A DNA stretch of 64,000 nucleotides, taken from Anaeramoeba flamelloides (Eukaryota > Metamonada > Anaeramoebidae). Positions 23,092-36,439 of the stretch are shown here, in pieces. The position numbers and the translations under genes were made by a program. Under the pieces are notes generated by a model. It made no database searches. It was not told the origin of the DNA and was given only the letters and a program-made list of their open reading frames with translations. Position 1 is the first letter of the stretch, and each line of letters opens with the position of its first letter. The stretch is from the NCBI GenBank assembly GCA_027625915.1, contig JANTQA010000026.1, positions 1,426,001 to 1,490,000 of the forward strand. Direction: 5' to 3'.

Positions 23092-26000
23092 ATTTTATAA
23101 AATAATAAAACAAAAAAAAAAAAAAAAAAATTGTTTTTCAAGATAATTTTAAATAAAATTAAATATATACATAGCAATTTATTTTACATTTTTTTATACG
23201 GTTTTTAATAAAAATTTTGAAATTCATTTTTAATTTTTTTCCCAAACTTTTATAAATTTGGGTGTTTTAGGAATATAGTTTGAATAACTAATATGAGTAT
23301 AATAATTGATTAATAGTTGATTCGTTCTTAAATGAATATATCAAAAAGCATTTACATTATGAAATTTTGTCTATTTTGTGCAAAGTGAAAATTTTGATTT
23401 TAAAATTTCTGTAATATACAAAAGAACAAAAAAAAACACTTTTTTTTTATTCAATTATTCATATTTAAATTGTTTGAAATCATTTTGTTCAATATGTAGG
23501 AAAAAAATTGATTGTGGAATGAATAGTTTAATTTAAAATTGAATTCTTCTTCAGTAGATCATTTTTTTTTCAAAGATCCAAGAGTTTTATATATTCACTT
23601 AAATCAAATTTTATTTATCTTTCATAAATAAAATTAGGGATTAATTAACTATTTTGCAATAAAAACTATTTTTTATTTTTCAAAATAATTTTTATTAAGG
23701 AGAAAAAGTAATATTTTGATACTTTTAACACTTTTACATTAAAATTAAATTATTTTCCATTCAAAGACTAAAAAATTATAGTTTTCTTTAATTCCAAGAT
23801 TTATTTTTTAAATAAATCATGCATAATTTATTTCAAAATAACTGGATATGCTCATGAGAAAAAAGGGTGGGAAAGTTGGTCAAAATTTGATATTTTCTGT
23901 GATTTACCTTTCCAAAAAAAGAAAAGAAAATAATATATTTTCTTTAGAAACTTTTAGGCCGAAGAACTTCGATAATCTATTTTTTACATTTTACTTGAAT
24001 GCTGGGTTTGTTAACTTTCAAAAGCTTGTCAAAAGAAAAAAATAAAAAAAATGGGCTCTAAATTAATTTTTTTCTTCATTTTACATTCTCAAAATTGAAA
24101 AAAAAAACTTTTTATTAGCCAATTTTATAGATATTCAATACTGCTAACAATTTACCTTTGTGTATTCAAGTAAATTTGCAAAAGAATTTTCTTAAATTTT
24201 CTTTGAAAAAACGAATTAAATTTTCAAATACAAAGATTATTTAATTTATTAATTAGTTGGTCTGGTAATGTTAAAATAAGAAAAAAGATTCGAGTTTTCC
24301 ACTTTTTCTCCCATAAGTTTTAAAGACATGAAATTCTACATTGGGCTTCCCATCTTTTTTCTCTAATTGCTTTCAGAAAATAAACTTTGGGTTATTAATA
24401 ATGTCTTATAGAAAATTCAATGCTCAAATCTATTTTAAAAAAATTATCAAATCCAATTTAAACTTTGACATGTCAAATGATATTTTCTGGAATTGAAAAA
24501 AGAAAAAAAAAAAAAATTTTTCTCAACAAAAATAAACTATAATTCGATTATTGTATTTTCTAAAGTAACTAACCTTCAATTTAAAATGTTAAATTTTTAA
24601 AACATGTTATTAGTGATCTTCACTAATTATAAGTTTTGTAAAGATCTCAAGTTTCGGGAAATTCTCATCTATTCAGAAACTTTAGAAAAGAAACTTTTTC
24701 ACTCAGATCATGCAATTGTTTTCCATTTTTTCAGAAAAAGGAAAAATTATTAAATTGATTTTTTAACTTCGAAGATAAAATTTTTGAAAGGTTTTATTAC
24801 TATTCCCATCACTATTATATAATAAACAGTTGTTAGTTATTATAAATATTGATTTTAAACTTTTTACTTTTTTTTTGAGATAATTCTTTTGGATAAGCAA
24901 AAAATTGATTTATTGGACATATCGAAAAATATTAGTATTGGTTTAAAGAAGAATTGTTTAATAATAGAAATTTTCAAACAATTTAAATATTTAAATTGGA
25001 AATATGTTTTTGTTATAACATAAAATTTAATTATTTCAAAATAAAATATACGATAAGCTATTTGGAAATTAATAATTTTATCTTCTAAATTCAAAATTAA
25101 TGATTTTCTGACAAAAATGATTTAAAGTGTTTTTATATTTGTGAAGTAATTCCAAACAATTTTTTACAAAAAAAAATATTAAAATTGAACATTCTTTTGC
25201 TTTTTTTTTTCATTTTTTGAAAATCAGAAAACTACTTTTTTAAAACATTATGAAAAAAAAATCTTGCAAAATAGATCTCAATTTAATTGATAAAGTGAAG
25301 TTAGACTTCTACCAAATTTTCATTTGTTGAATCACCTAAACCACAATAAGTTATACAAACTGAACCTTAAATTGAAATATTAAGAATTCAAAACGTTGAA
25401 AATAAAATAATTTATTGTTTTCAAAAGTAATATTTTCAAAAAAAAAAAATAAAAATATTTAAGACAATTTATAAGAATTAAATTTGTTGTTATTAAAAAT
25501 AATCTGATATTTTTTTTTTGTTTTTCTATTGGATAATGTGAAATTTTGAATTTCAAAAAATAGATGAATAAAAATTAATAAATTTTTTAGATGAGGTTAA
25601 CTCATCCATTTCATAACTAAAACATAAATTCAAAAAAAAATATTTAAAATTAATATCTCTACAGGATTTATTTTTCTTTTTAAAATATATATGTTTCTGG
25701 TAGTTCTTTGCTGAATTCATTTTGAAATGTGTTTGGGACTTTGGAATATTAATATTACTACATAAATAAAGTATTTTATAACTCAGTATAACAGTTGTGA
25801 CAAATGATTTACCTATGTTGAAAGGGTTTGTATTGATATTAGAAGAAAAAAAATAATTTTTGAAATTTTCAAAATTAAAATGATTTTTTCAATTTGTATC
25901 ACTATTCAATTTATATTTTGATATCTAATTGTTTTATAAATAATGTATTTCTTGTAAGTTCCAGAGTTATTTAGTAAAAAATGGTTATTCTAATGTTATT

Positions 26001-26878
26001 GATAAAGTAAAAATGATTTTAGAAAAAATAATCTTGATTTATATTTGGATTTTCTTTGATCTATAATTTAAGATTAAAATGATCATAGTTGTTTTTAACA
26101 ATGGGGATCCAAGAATTTTTGAGTTTTTAATTTTCTAAAAAAAATATTTTCATTGATTAGATTTACTTCAGATGGATACCAACTATTCTCTGATATTTAT
26201 TATTCTACTTCTTTCTTATTTGTTCTTAGAATATCAATTACCAAAAAAATAATTGATAATTGAAAAAACAATTTAGGCGCCTTTGGTAGATACAACGTTT
26301 TAGTATAAAATACATAATATTTTAAATTTGTCCAAAAAATATTTTCAAGGATTATTGTATGTGAATGAATCAAAGTATATAAACAATAAATGAAAATCTT
26401 CGAGTTTAGAAGAATTATTTATTAATAATAAAAATATCTTGAATGTTTTTTTGTTCAATAAAGAGGATAATTTACTAATAAAATAATCTTTAGAACCTTC
26501 TTCTACAATTTTCACAAATAAAAAAAAATAATAATAATAATAGCCCTAGCTAGAAAGGGGCTAATATTGTTCTTATCTGTTTTCAAAGGGTATGATTGAT
26601 AATTCTTTCTTTCTAAATAAATAAATAGATAGAACCAAAAAAAAAAGTTTATTAAATCTTGAAAAAAAGAAACTAATACTAAAAATAAAAGCCTGTTATT
26701 TAAAAATAAAAAAAAAAACTCTATTCATGTTTTTATTTAATTATTAAAAAATAAATTTAATAAAAAATGAGAAAAAGAAATATATAAAATGAAGAAAAGA
26801 GAAGAGAAGAAAAAGGGGGAAAAAATGTTTAAAAATAATTGATAATAAAAAAAGAAAATTTTAATAATTAATAATATA
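23092..26878. other. Intergenic region, convergent gene ends
   Basis: It lies between the 3' ends of RasGEF (+) and the Spb1-like gene (-). The only recognised content is a reversed family-2 copy at 24770-25640. A short G/C-containing hairpin (TAGCCCTAGC ... GGGGCTA) lies at about 26540-26565. The rest is unassigned AT-rich sequence. Confidence 0.55.
24770..25640 (-). repeat. Dispersed repeat family 2, copy D (reversed)
   Basis: Reading the minus strand, blocks recur in family order: GGATGAGTTAACCTCATC, AAATTGTTTGGAATTACTTC, TCAGAAAATCATTAATTTTG, ATGTCCAATAAATCAATTTT and AGAATTATCTCAAAAAAAAA. A minus-strand open stretch at 24864-25094 lies inside the repeat and has no counterpart in the other copies, so it is not called as a gene. 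Confidence 0.65.
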
Positions 26879-29800
26879 TTATTTACGTCTTTTCTTATAT
26901 CTAGAATTTCTTTTTGTATTGCCTTTTGAATTATTTCTTGCATTTCTTTGGTCCTTTTTCATTCTTTTATCAACTGATTTGACTCTGTTGAGGAAGCCTT
27001 TCTTCTTTCTACCTGAAGTAGTTTTACCACCACCCTTGCTACTAACGATATAAATTTTATTAACCTTTGGTTTTTGTTTTGCTCTGCCATACATTTTTTG
27101 GATTTGTCTTAATTTTGAATAATTATTGAGATCATTATTTTCTAAAATGGATGTAGCCCTTCTACGAATTTGTTCCAGTTTTAACATTTGTTTTCTTTTC
27201 TTTCTTGCTTTAGCTTCGATTACCTTTTTAATTGGGCGTGCATTGATTTCCATTGCCCTGCGCTGGAGATCCATGATAAAGTCTTTGTCCATTGGCTTTG
27301 TTCTAATTCTGTGTTCGGCTTCTTCATCATTGAACCAACTTGGTATGTCGTCGTCATTAAAGGCAAATTTATTATAGGATTCGTCAATCAGTTTACGTTT
27401 CGATTTTTGGTTCACTAATCGCGGTCCTAAGCTTAACGCTCTTTGTGTTTTAGGATCTTTTGGATTCAAGTAAATTCTTGATATTTTATTTGGATCGTCA
27501 TCGTCGTCGTTGTTGTCCTTGTCTTTTTTTTTTTTCTCCTGATCCTTTTTCTTGCTAGTTTTTTCTTGATCGCGATCAGATTCATCATCGCTTGAATCAG
27601 AGTCTTTATTGAATTTGATATTCGATGGCACGTCTTGTTGTTTTTTATTTTTAGATTTAATTTGTTCATATTCTTTGGAAATTTGTTGTAATTTTGATTG
27701 CTCTTCTTTTAACTTTTTTCGATCCATTTTCTGTTTTTTGTCTCGGTATTCTTGTGCCAATTTAAGGATTTCTTCTGTTTCGTCTTCAGAATCAATTTCG
27801 TCGAATAATGGATTATCAAACCATTTTTCTTTAATTCTTTGCGTTCCCGAGGCCTTGCCCCTTTCATCAAAGGAAACCACTAGCGGATTTATTTGCACTT
27901 CTTCGTCACTATCGCTGCTTTCGCCAACTGGCTTTGATAATTCGTCATTATCTGAAAGCTGTTTCGATTTTGATCGCAGTTTTGATTTTTCCTTTTCAAA
28001 TTCTTCACCAACCATCCCTTCAATTTCCCAAAAATTCTGGGAAACTTTAGGTTGGTATTCTTTGGCAAGTCGGCTGTTTTCGTCATATAGCCCTTTGGCC
28101 TTTTTCCTTCTCATAACATTTTCTTTGTACACATTATACATTCGATCCAATCCCTTTTCTAACTTGTACATATCTGTTTCTTCATCATCGTCCCTTTTAA
28201 AAGTAATGTCCTCCTCGCTGTCAGAATTTGTATAATTGCCGTCCTGTTCTTCAAAATGCTCGTCATATAATTCATTAATGTTCCCCACTTGCTTATTCAT
28301 TTCGGATTCCTTGACCTTGGAAATTTTCTCAAAATCTTGAGAATTCTCGACTGTTTTTAAATTAAAAAGTTGATGATCTTGATTAATTTCAAATAAATCT
28401 GCTGGTGTGATCATTCCATAGGCCAACCTTTCTTGGTATTTGACTTTCATTTGCTTTTCTTTCTTTTTCTTTCTTCTTACTCTTCTTTTGTCTAAGAGCT
28501 CCAAAAAGCTCAATTTTTCTTTAATTTCTTTATTAATGCTTTCTTCTTCCTTTTCATCATCGCCATCCTCACCTTCATCCTCATCCTCGTCTTCTATTTC
28601 TTGGATCAGTTTTTTATTTTCATTTTCGTTCTCGTTTTTAGCTTTTTCTTTTAATAACAAATTTTTAACTAATTTTTCTGTTTCCAAAATTTTTTTACGC
28701 CATTTTAATAACAGTTTAAAATCGTATTTTCCGATTCTTTTAAGATCTTTACACAAGGCCTTAATTGCTTGTGTCGTTGCTGGATGACCAGCATATCTAA
28801 TCGATTCTTCATCATCAAAGGATAAGACATGATATTTTGAAATAATTGCAATTGGCTCACTACTGTTAATAAACTCTGAAACTTTAACTGTTCGAGACAT
28901 TGGTACACCTGCCTCGTACCCCTCTCGATTACGTGTTTTTTTTTTGAATTTCATTTTTAAAATATTTTCATTTTTCTCTTGCTCGATCTCTTTAAAAATA
29001 TATTTTGGTTCAAACATTCGATCATCGATTTTTTTGGGTGCCTTATAGCCTCGGCAGATTACATAAATTTCTGCTGACGTTGTTCTTGATGCTCTTGGCT
29101 TTGTGGCAGTGACGACTTCAAAAAATTGATGAAATACCCAAAGCAAACTGTTGTAATCTTGTGAGCGAAACACCTTTGTGACATAGATGCCACCAACCCT
29201 CAAAAATTCACACGCCAATTTTGTGGCGACTAATGTTAACTCACTTTGTGAATACGCATCCTTAACCCATGCTGAACCAACATTTGGAGAACCATCATGA
29301 AGAACACTATTGGTGGAATTGTGTTTTTATTGTTTTTATTTTGTTTGTATTTTTGAGTATTAATGATAATGTTAAGTTAATATTGTTGTGGTTTTGTTTT
29401 GAGAAATTTGTTTTTTTTTTTTTTTTTTGGTTTTGTTTGTTGATCTTTTTGAATAATGCAACAAAAGAATGGTGGGGCAGGAGAAGGGGAAAGTAAAAGA
29501 AGAAGAAGAAATGAAAAGTTTTTACACATCAATTTTATAATTTTTAAAATGTTTTTTCAGTTCTTGCCTACAGTGTTTAGTTGTAATGTCTGACTTTATT
29601 GTTTTACATCTTGGTATTTTTTTCATTTGAACAAGATCTACCCCAACTATTAAACTACTAACTGGCATATATTTTGCCGCTACTTGCAACCTATTATTTG
29701 AAGAGATATGTTATTATTTTTTAAAATTGAAATTTTTGTTTCAGATTAATTCACCATAATTTGAAAAGATTACGTAATAAAATAAAAATATTATTAAAAA

Positions 29801-30000
29801 AAAAAAAAAATGTAAATCTATTACCATCCCCCTGGTGCTGCACAAAGATCAAGGAGTGTTGTAGATTTTGATAAGAAATCAAATTCCTTGTTGAGTTGAA
29901 TTAATTTAAATGCTGCACGTGATCGGTACCCTTGTTCTCTTGCAAGATAATAGTATTTATCTTGTCGTCCCTTTGAACCTTTTTTTCGTTTACGTCCCAT
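26879..30000 (-). CDS. Spb1/FTSJ3-like rRNA 2'-O-methyltransferase, three exons
   Basis: Nucleolar enzyme family that methylates 2'-OH of large-subunit rRNA and assists 60S maturation. Exons on the minus strand: 30000-29825, 29690-29526, 29306-26879 (phases 2, 2), 922 residues, near the usual 840-850. The start is [20 protein letters not shown]. The SAM site [10 protein letters not shown] is completed by the first splice. The RrmJ-type catalytic tetrad is complete: K32 (RAAFKL), D118 ([12 protein letters not shown]), K158 (YVTKVFRS) and E193 ([13 protein letters not shown]). The C-terminal Spb1 domain follows after acidic low-complexity parts: [19 protein letters not shown], then [13 protein letters not shown] and [19 protein letters not shown], with a Lys/Arg-rich tail likely serving nucleolar targeting. 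Introns are 134 and 219 nt, GT-AG. The 54-residue middle exon would be missed by ORF-only annotation. It lies 0.8 kb from eL19. Confidence 0.93.
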
Positions 30001-30827
30001 TGAAGATTAAAAGTAAATAAAAAAAACAAAAAAAAAAAATGATTTCAGTAATTATGTAATTAAATTCCAAACTGAGAATTAACAAAGCCAGTTTATTTAC
30101 AGTTTGAGTTTATATTTGACAGAAACTTACTTTATTAGAAAAGAGATTAAAGATCATCAAGAATTGTGAAAATAATCTTGAAAAAGATGGATAAGATTGA
30201 AAATTGAATTACAAATAGCTGGTTTTCAGATACGTGTCAACACCAAACTTTGGTTAGTAACATTTAAAAAGTCTCTAAATTCTGATTTTTGTCTCAGAAT
30301 AGGTTTGGATACAAATAATTTTTAGCAGAATTATTCTGAGACATTTTCTCATACATTTATTACGAACAAGTGTATCACAAGGTAGAAGTATTTTCCTCTC
30401 TTGAATTGCAATACTATACATTGTAAGATTTACTGGCTTTAAATAAATTGGTAAATCGAAGATAAATAGTAAATTTTTTGGGAATTGGATCATTATCAAA
30501 CCTAAGGAAAGGTTAAATCTTTATTTAATAGAAAGTCCATTTGATTTTTTTATAAGTGAATTAACCCCACAAAAAAAAAGAAAAACAAAAAAAGCAAAAA
30601 AAGAATAAAAAAATTATTTGAGGAATATTTTTATTTGTTTGTTGTCCCTTTTTCTGATTTTGGTGTTTTTAAAAATATGTAAGAGTAAGTCTGTTTTCAA
30701 ATCTAAACCAAACAAAATTTTAAAAAAAAAGACAAAGAGAAGGGCAGCTGTTTGGAGAAAAATAAAAGAAAAAGTAAACTAAAATTCTTTTGAACAATCA
30801 AATTATTAAAACAAAGAATTAGCTAAT
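30001..30827. other. Intergenic, Spb1-like 5' side and eL19 3' side
   Basis: Upstream of the Spb1-like start and downstream of the eL19 stop, both on the minus strand. No exon, repeat or RNA gene is recognised. The minus-strand open stretch at 30275-30499 resembles nothing known. Confidence 0.55.
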
Positions 30828-31547
30828 TTATTTTTTTCCTTTCTTTTTTGGTTGTTGTTTCTTCTTTGGCTGTTGCTTCTTTTTTGGTTGCTCTTTTTTT
30901 TTTGGTTGTTGCTTCTTTTTTGGTTGTTTTTTTTTCTTTTGTGTTTTTTCAACTTCCATTCCCTTTTCCAAGTCTTTATGTAAATTGGTGGTCATAAACT
31001 TTTCTCTCTTTTCAAGAACACGTTTGTTTCTTCTTTCACGTGCGCTCTTTCTCTTTTCAATTCGTGCCTGTGCTTGTTGTTCAAGTTGCTCTTGCCTAAT
31101 TTTTTCTGCTTTAGCTCTGTGAATGTGTTCAATCAAATTTCTTTTGTTTTTGAATTCATTACCTTTTGCTTTTAAGTAAAGTTCGTGATATGTATGACGA
31201 TCGATTTTTCCAGAGTCTCTATATTTCTTCAATAATCTTCTCAAGATTCTAATTCTTCTGATCCACAAGATCTTTGGTGGCATACGTGTCTTTTTGGTTC
31301 CTTTTCTTTTACCTAACCCGGTGTGTCTTCCTTTTCTTTTGGCAATTAGTCTTTTTCTGAATCTTGTTCTGGAGACCGCATTTTCGGGCTTTTTGATGAT
31401 TAAACCATCACGGTGGAGCTTTCGAATGCTTCTTCGAGAGTTGGACATGGAGATGGTTTGGATTTCATTAGGATCTAACCAGACTCTTCTTTTACCAACA
31501 CCAAGTACTGATGAGGCTAATCTTTTTTGGAGTTTTAAAGATACCAT
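30828..31547 (-). CDS. 60S ribosomal protein eL19
   Basis: Component of the large ribosomal subunit, cytosolic. A single uninterrupted exon of 239 residues starts [18 protein letters not shown] and shows the family blocks [67 protein letters not shown] and [17 protein letters not shown]. The core is complete. The protein is about 40 residues longer than the human one because of a C-terminal tail made of repeated QPKKK-type units (about six, positions about 205-239). The tail adds strong positive charge and may contact rRNA; that is inference. No intron is needed. Confidence 0.97.
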   Translation of the reverse strand: MVSLKLQKRLASSVLGVGKRRVWLDPNEIQTISMSNSRRSIRKLHRDGLIIKKPENAVSRTRFRKRLIAKRKGRHTGLGKRKGTKKTRMPPKILWIRRIRILRRLLKKYRDSGKIDRHTYHELYLKAKGNEFKNKRNLIEHIHRAKAEKIRQEQLEQQAQARIEKRKSARERRNKRVLEKREKFMTTNLHKDLEKGMEVEKTQKKKKQPKKKQQPKKKEQPKKKQQPKKKQQPKKKGKK

Positions 31548-32783
31548 TCAAAATAAATTATGTAAAAGCAAACAAGAGATAATAAAAAAAAATGATCTTT
31601 TTTTTTGAAATATGAAGGGAATAAGTATATTAAATATAATCACGAAAAAAACAGTCTTTATTATTTTTAGATTACTTTTTGTTGAAAAAGAATTATATCA
31701 AAATTTCTTTTTTTGAAAATAAGGTTTTGGATGGAGTAAATCCTCACAATAATTAAAATTATTGAGTTCTTCCAAGTTTTTGTTATTTTTTCTCTTTTTA
31801 AATTACCGACTGGTGCCTTAAAGTTTTTAATTATTGGGGTTTAATTTTTTAGGAAATTTTAAGAAAATTTTGTACATTTTGCTTCATTTAAGATTTTGTT
31901 TATAATTATTCAATTTTGATAATATTCCATTGATTTTTTTACATAATAAAATTAATTAGATGTGTGAAAAATACTCTTGTATATAGAAAAAAAATAGCGA
32001 ATCATAATTAAAATTCATGTTTTTTTCTAACTTCTTGTCACAAAGTAAAATCTAATTCAACTTTCAAGGGTATATTTAAGTTCAATTCAATTTTTAAGGT
32101 GAATTCCTAGATATTTTCTGAAAATTATTGATTTGGAATATAATTTGTTTAAAATGTTTCCAAAAATTTCCTATTGTTATGGAAAGATTTGTTTTTTTGA
32201 TCTCAATTCTTGTTTGAATATGGCTCTGACTTTTCCAGATTTTTTTTGTATTTAAGTGTTATATTTTTTGAAGTATTTTTTATAATTGCTGTACTTTGTA
32301 AACTAAAAGCTTCTTGAATTATTACTTAATGTTAAGTCTCTTTGATCATTTAATTTCTGGATCTTTGAGAAAAAAAAATTATTTGAATTCACATGATATG
32401 TTATACATTTATCGAGACTTATTTTTCACAACAGTTGTCACAGAAAAAAAAATATTTGATACTGAATTTTTTGATATTTTTGTATTGCAAATAAATACTT
32501 TAAACGAGAAACTTAGTTATTTTTTTCTTTTTATTTTCAAAGTAATTTGATATGTTAATAGTTATCTACGATATCTCAGTTTATATTTTATAGTGAAATA
32601 AATGATAAATGATTTTAAATCATTTCTCTAAATATTTTAATATATATATTATGCTATAGAAAATTTAATTATTTAAAACATTAAATCTGTTAAAGAATGG
32701 GTTTATCATTTAATAATTTGGATTTTTATATTTTATTTTAAACATTTTGATTTTAGAAAATTTTAAAATCTTTAGGAAATAAT

Positions 32784-33250
32784 ATATATACCGTCTTTAC
32801 AAGGCTACCATAAAATTTTCAATAAAACACAATTGATTTTTCTATTCTTATTTTCCATTTTCAAAAAATTTCGAAATAAGAGTTATTATTCAAAAAAAAA
32901 ATAATAATAAATGAGCTATTATTCAAATTTTTAAACATCAAAAAAAAATATTGAAGATTCATGAAGAACTTTAAAATGTATTGTTCAAAAAATATGAAAC
33001 TTTAAAGAACAGAAAATATTGATATTTTTTGTGCTTTTTTGGACGATTAATATTTAAGTTTTATGGGATCTTGAATTTTTGATATTTTTTTTTCCAAAAA
33101 TTTAATTAATAACTCATTTAGTAAAATTCTTTTTGAATAATAACTCTTATTTTAGAATTTTTTGAAAATGGAAACTAAGAATTGAAAATTCGATTTTGTT
33201 TTATTTGAAATTTTATGTTAGCTTTGGAACAGTTGTATATATATATATAT
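32784..33250. mobile_element. Foldback/MITE-like element with about 150-bp inverted arms, flanked by TA repeats
   Basis: Left arm (TATATACCGTCTTTACAAGG, then AACATAAAATTT-like block, CCATTTTCAAAAAATTTCG, ATAAGAGTTATTATTCAAAA) is mirrored by the right arm, whose reverse complement runs ATATACAACTGTTCCAAAGC, AACATAAAATTTCAAATAAA, CCATTTTCAAAAAATTCTAA and ATAAGAGTTATTATTCAAAA. Arms are roughly 150 bp with indels and about 80% alike by eye; the middle of about 160 bp is unpaired. Both ends run into TATATA tracts, consistent with TA target preference. No ORF. Confidence 0.75.
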
Positions 33251-33471
33251 GCTTAATTGTAAAAATAGGGGCAGATTTTTCATCAGAAAAAAATTTGTTT
33301 AATGGTTTTTTTTTTTAAATAATAATGATTTTACTAATGTGTTTAGAGATAATAAATGATATAAATAAATAAATAAAAATAAAGTGGAATCATTTTATAA
33401 TTTAAACAACAAATAAAAAAAGAAAACAATAATAATAATAATGTTTGCCACTAATTTTGAAACTTTACTTG

Positions 33472-33494
33472 TATATATATATATATATATATAT
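33472..33494. repeat. (TA)n microsatellite
   Basis: About 23 bases of alternating T and A following ACTTG. No element boundary is recognised next to it. Confidence 0.85.
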
Positions 33495-34186
33495 TTGAAA
33501 TATTCAGAGAAATGAATAAAAATCATTTAAAAACTATTTTTAAACATTATCAAAAATGAAAAATATAACCAGAATATTTTTTTTTTTTTGAAGTGAATAA
33601 GAATACATAGAAGAATTAAATAATGTTAATTAATTTGACATTTGCTTTAGATTTTTTTAATTTAATCTTTATTAAGACTATTTACATCCTTTGTATTAAA
33701 ATTAAATAATTTATTTTATAATATAAAACCTTTCAAAAAGGGGTTAAAAGTGTTTTTTTTTTATCTGGGTGGGGGTAGGGATAATCCATATCTCATAAAT
33801 TGAAACTTTCAGGAATACGCAAGAATATTTAATTTCAATCAATAGAAGAATAATTGAGAAAAAAAACGTATTCTGAAGAAGATAAACCCTATTTAAAATG
33901 AACTACTTTTGAATTTTGAATTTTTAATTGTAAATCTGAAGAATTATTTTTTTTAAAAAAATATAATCCAATATCAGGTCTATAGAACAAAACCCAACAT
34001 TGTAATAGATAAAATAATTAAACAGAAAAAATATAAATCCTTATCAATGAAATAAAATTCTTAATTACCAAGTTAAAAAATAGTGATAAATCTTCATTTT
34101 TAGTAATATTTTGTGTTTAAAAAAATGTACTTAACACTCATTTCAATAATTGTGAATCGCCTGAAGATATATATATAAGCTCCATC

Positions 34187-34383
34187 CAAAAATGTGGGGC
34201 AAAAAAATATCCATCAATATAAGAATAAATTCTTTATCCAGTTATTAAACTCAAGACTTTAGACAAAAAAAAACGAATCCATTAATAATAATAAAACTCT
34301 TGATTAAAATTTGTGTTTATTGATCAAAGTTCGAAGAATAAAAAATAAAAATAAAAAAAAAAAAATTGCCCCTAATTTTTGGA
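34187..34383. mobile_element. Small TIR element (about 195 bp)
   Basis: Ends are CCAAAAATGTGGGGCAAAA on the left and TTGCCCCTAATTTTTGG on the right, reverse complements with two or three differences. A TATATATATA tract lies just outside the left end. The interior shows no ORF. A lone half-site (AAAATAGGGGCAGATTTTT) occurs at about 33263, hinting at a further copy. Confidence 0.5.
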
Positions 34384-34547
34384 AAAATATCCAAAATTAG
34401 TAATGTCTATTTAACAATCTTTAGTTCGATCTTTTTTTCAATTTTTTTTTTTTGATAATGTGTAAAATCATACTTCAATATATTTTTGATTTGATCTTTA
34501 GATTTTTTGTTTTTCATTTGATCATTAACTTTTTTGTTTTTCCCATT

Positions 34548-34579
<32 letters not shown>

Positions 34580-35084
34580 CTTTTTTAAAACATTTAAAAA
34601 AAGCAAACTGAATGAAAAAAAAAAAAAAAAAAAACCTTTTTATTTTTTCTTTTTTTTTTGTTTATCTCACCTCTTTAATTGAAGTGTACAACTGTTCTGA
34701 GCAATTTTTCCACCAAAGTCCATCGAAGTCAACCCAATTGTTTAGAATCAAAAGAATTTTTGGTTGATTTCTTATCACATCTCTTCTGAACTTTGTTAAA
34801 TTTTGGACAATAATAATAACAAAGTAAAAATGAAAAAAATGAAGAATTCGAAAAAATAATGAAATGAGAAATTTGACTCTATTATTTTTTCAAAATTAAA
34901 AATTTTGCAAAATAATTTTAATTCAAAAAAAAAATATTTAGAATCCATTAATAAAACTTCAAAATACAAGAAATTAAGTATGATATGTTAAAAAACATAT
35001 TATTGTTGTACATTTTGTATAATTGAATTAATATTAAGAAATAATTATTGAAATAAAAAATGCCCTATATTATTGGAAATAGCT

Positions 35085-35111
<27 letters not shown>
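35085..35111. repeat. (TA)n microsatellite
   Basis: About 27 bases of alternating T and A, followed by AAATATATAT. It lies about 570 bases upstream of the NudC start. Confidence 0.85.
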
Positions 35112-35117
<6 letters not shown>

Positions 35118-35681
35118 TATTCTACTATTCAAGAGCAACCAATAATTAACTATAATTAATAATTTACTTATAAATCATTCGAAATATATAAAAAATTGAT
35201 GTTATCAAAGTAAACAAAAAATTAAAACTTGAAAAAGCAAGTATTGTCAAAGAAATAATTTATTATAATCTAGTGGATAATTGATCATTTTTACCTTTGG
35301 ATAAAAAAGAAAAGATGACATTATTTTTTGGTATTCAAAATTCGTTTAAAATACACCACCAGTGGTATTAGAACGCTGATGAATTCATAGTGTAGTTGAA
35401 TACACAGTTACTTGCTTCATATCTAAAATCTACAGTTAATCATTAATTTCATTTTTTAATCAAGTATAATGCCCTTAGTTTGTTCAATTGTAAAATCATT
35501 AGGATTCTTAAATATGAACTGAAACTTTGAATCATTTAATCCAAATCTTTACTTGTTGATCTTTGAATCCAACAAACTATACGATTGAGTTTGGTTTTCT
35601 GGTTATCAAGGTTACAACCTTAAAAATTATTTTCATTTTTTTTATTTTAATTTCTAAACAACTTAAAATATTTGCTAAACA

Positions 35682-36407
35682 ATGAGCCAAGAAAAACCAA
35701 AAATCGAAGAAATTGACGAAAAAACTGAAAAAAACAAAACAATAGAAGAAAAGAAAGAAGAAAAGAAAGAAGAAAAGAAAACAGAAAAAAAAGAAGAAAA
35801 AAAAGAGGAAAAAGAAAACGAAAAAGAAAACGAAAAAGAAAACGAAAAAGAAAAAGAAAAAGAAAAAGAAAAAGAAAAAGAAAAAGAAGAAGAATTACCA
35901 GATCCACCATATGAATGGAAACAACAAACAGACACCGCTACAGTTGTTCTTAAAATACCTGAAAAAATTAGAGGAAAAAACATTAATTACAAGTTAACTG
36001 TTACACACCTAACCGTTGGAATTAAAGGAGAAGATCCAATTATTGATGTAATTTTTTTTTTTTTTTTTTTCTTTATTATTTTTTCTCTTCTTTTTTATCC
36101 TTTTTGTTTTGCTTTTTTGTTCTTTTCTTCAAATCTTTTTAATTGAATCATAGGGTGAATTATTTGGAAAGGCTGAACCAGAAGATTCCATTTGGACTTT
36201 AGAAACCGTCAAAGGAGGAAAAGAACTAACAATTAATCTTGTAAAGAGAGGTAATGGTTGGTGGGATTCTTTTATTAAAGGACACAAAAAAATGAAACAA
36301 GAAGATATGGTTCCAGATCCAATTTCAATTTCTGACATGGACCAAGAGTCCGCTCGTGAGGTTAACAAAATGGTTGTAAGTATTTTTTCTTATTTTATTT
36401 TATTTTT

Positions 36408-36439
<32 letters not shown>

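Larger units (their letters stand above)
31548..35681. other. Intergenic region rich in (TA)n and TIR elements
   Basis: About 4.1 kb between the divergent starts of eL19 (-) and NudC (+), with no gene recognised. It holds a 467-bp TIR element (32784-33250), a smaller TIR element (34187-34383) and (TA)n runs at 33472-33494 and 35085-35111. A T-rich/A-rich pair at 34551-34634 (long T run, then A run) could also fold. Open stretches at 32314 and 34452 are low-complexity and are not called. Confidence 0.55.

Noticed and set aside
24864-25094. 76-codon minus-strand ORF
   Set aside because: It lies within repeat family 2 and is not open in the other three copies.
26540-26565. Short hairpin TAGCCCTAGC...GGGGCTA
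   Set aside because: Arms of about seven bases are too short to call a terminator or element in this context.
27126-28787. Plus-strand Ser/Phe-rich open stretches
   Set aside because: Antisense shadows of the Glu/Lys/Asp-rich part of the Spb1-like gene.
35647-35983. Minus-strand Phe/Leu/Ser-rich stretches resembling membrane segments
   Set aside because: Antisense of the NudC Lys/Glu repeat; they carry no independent signal.
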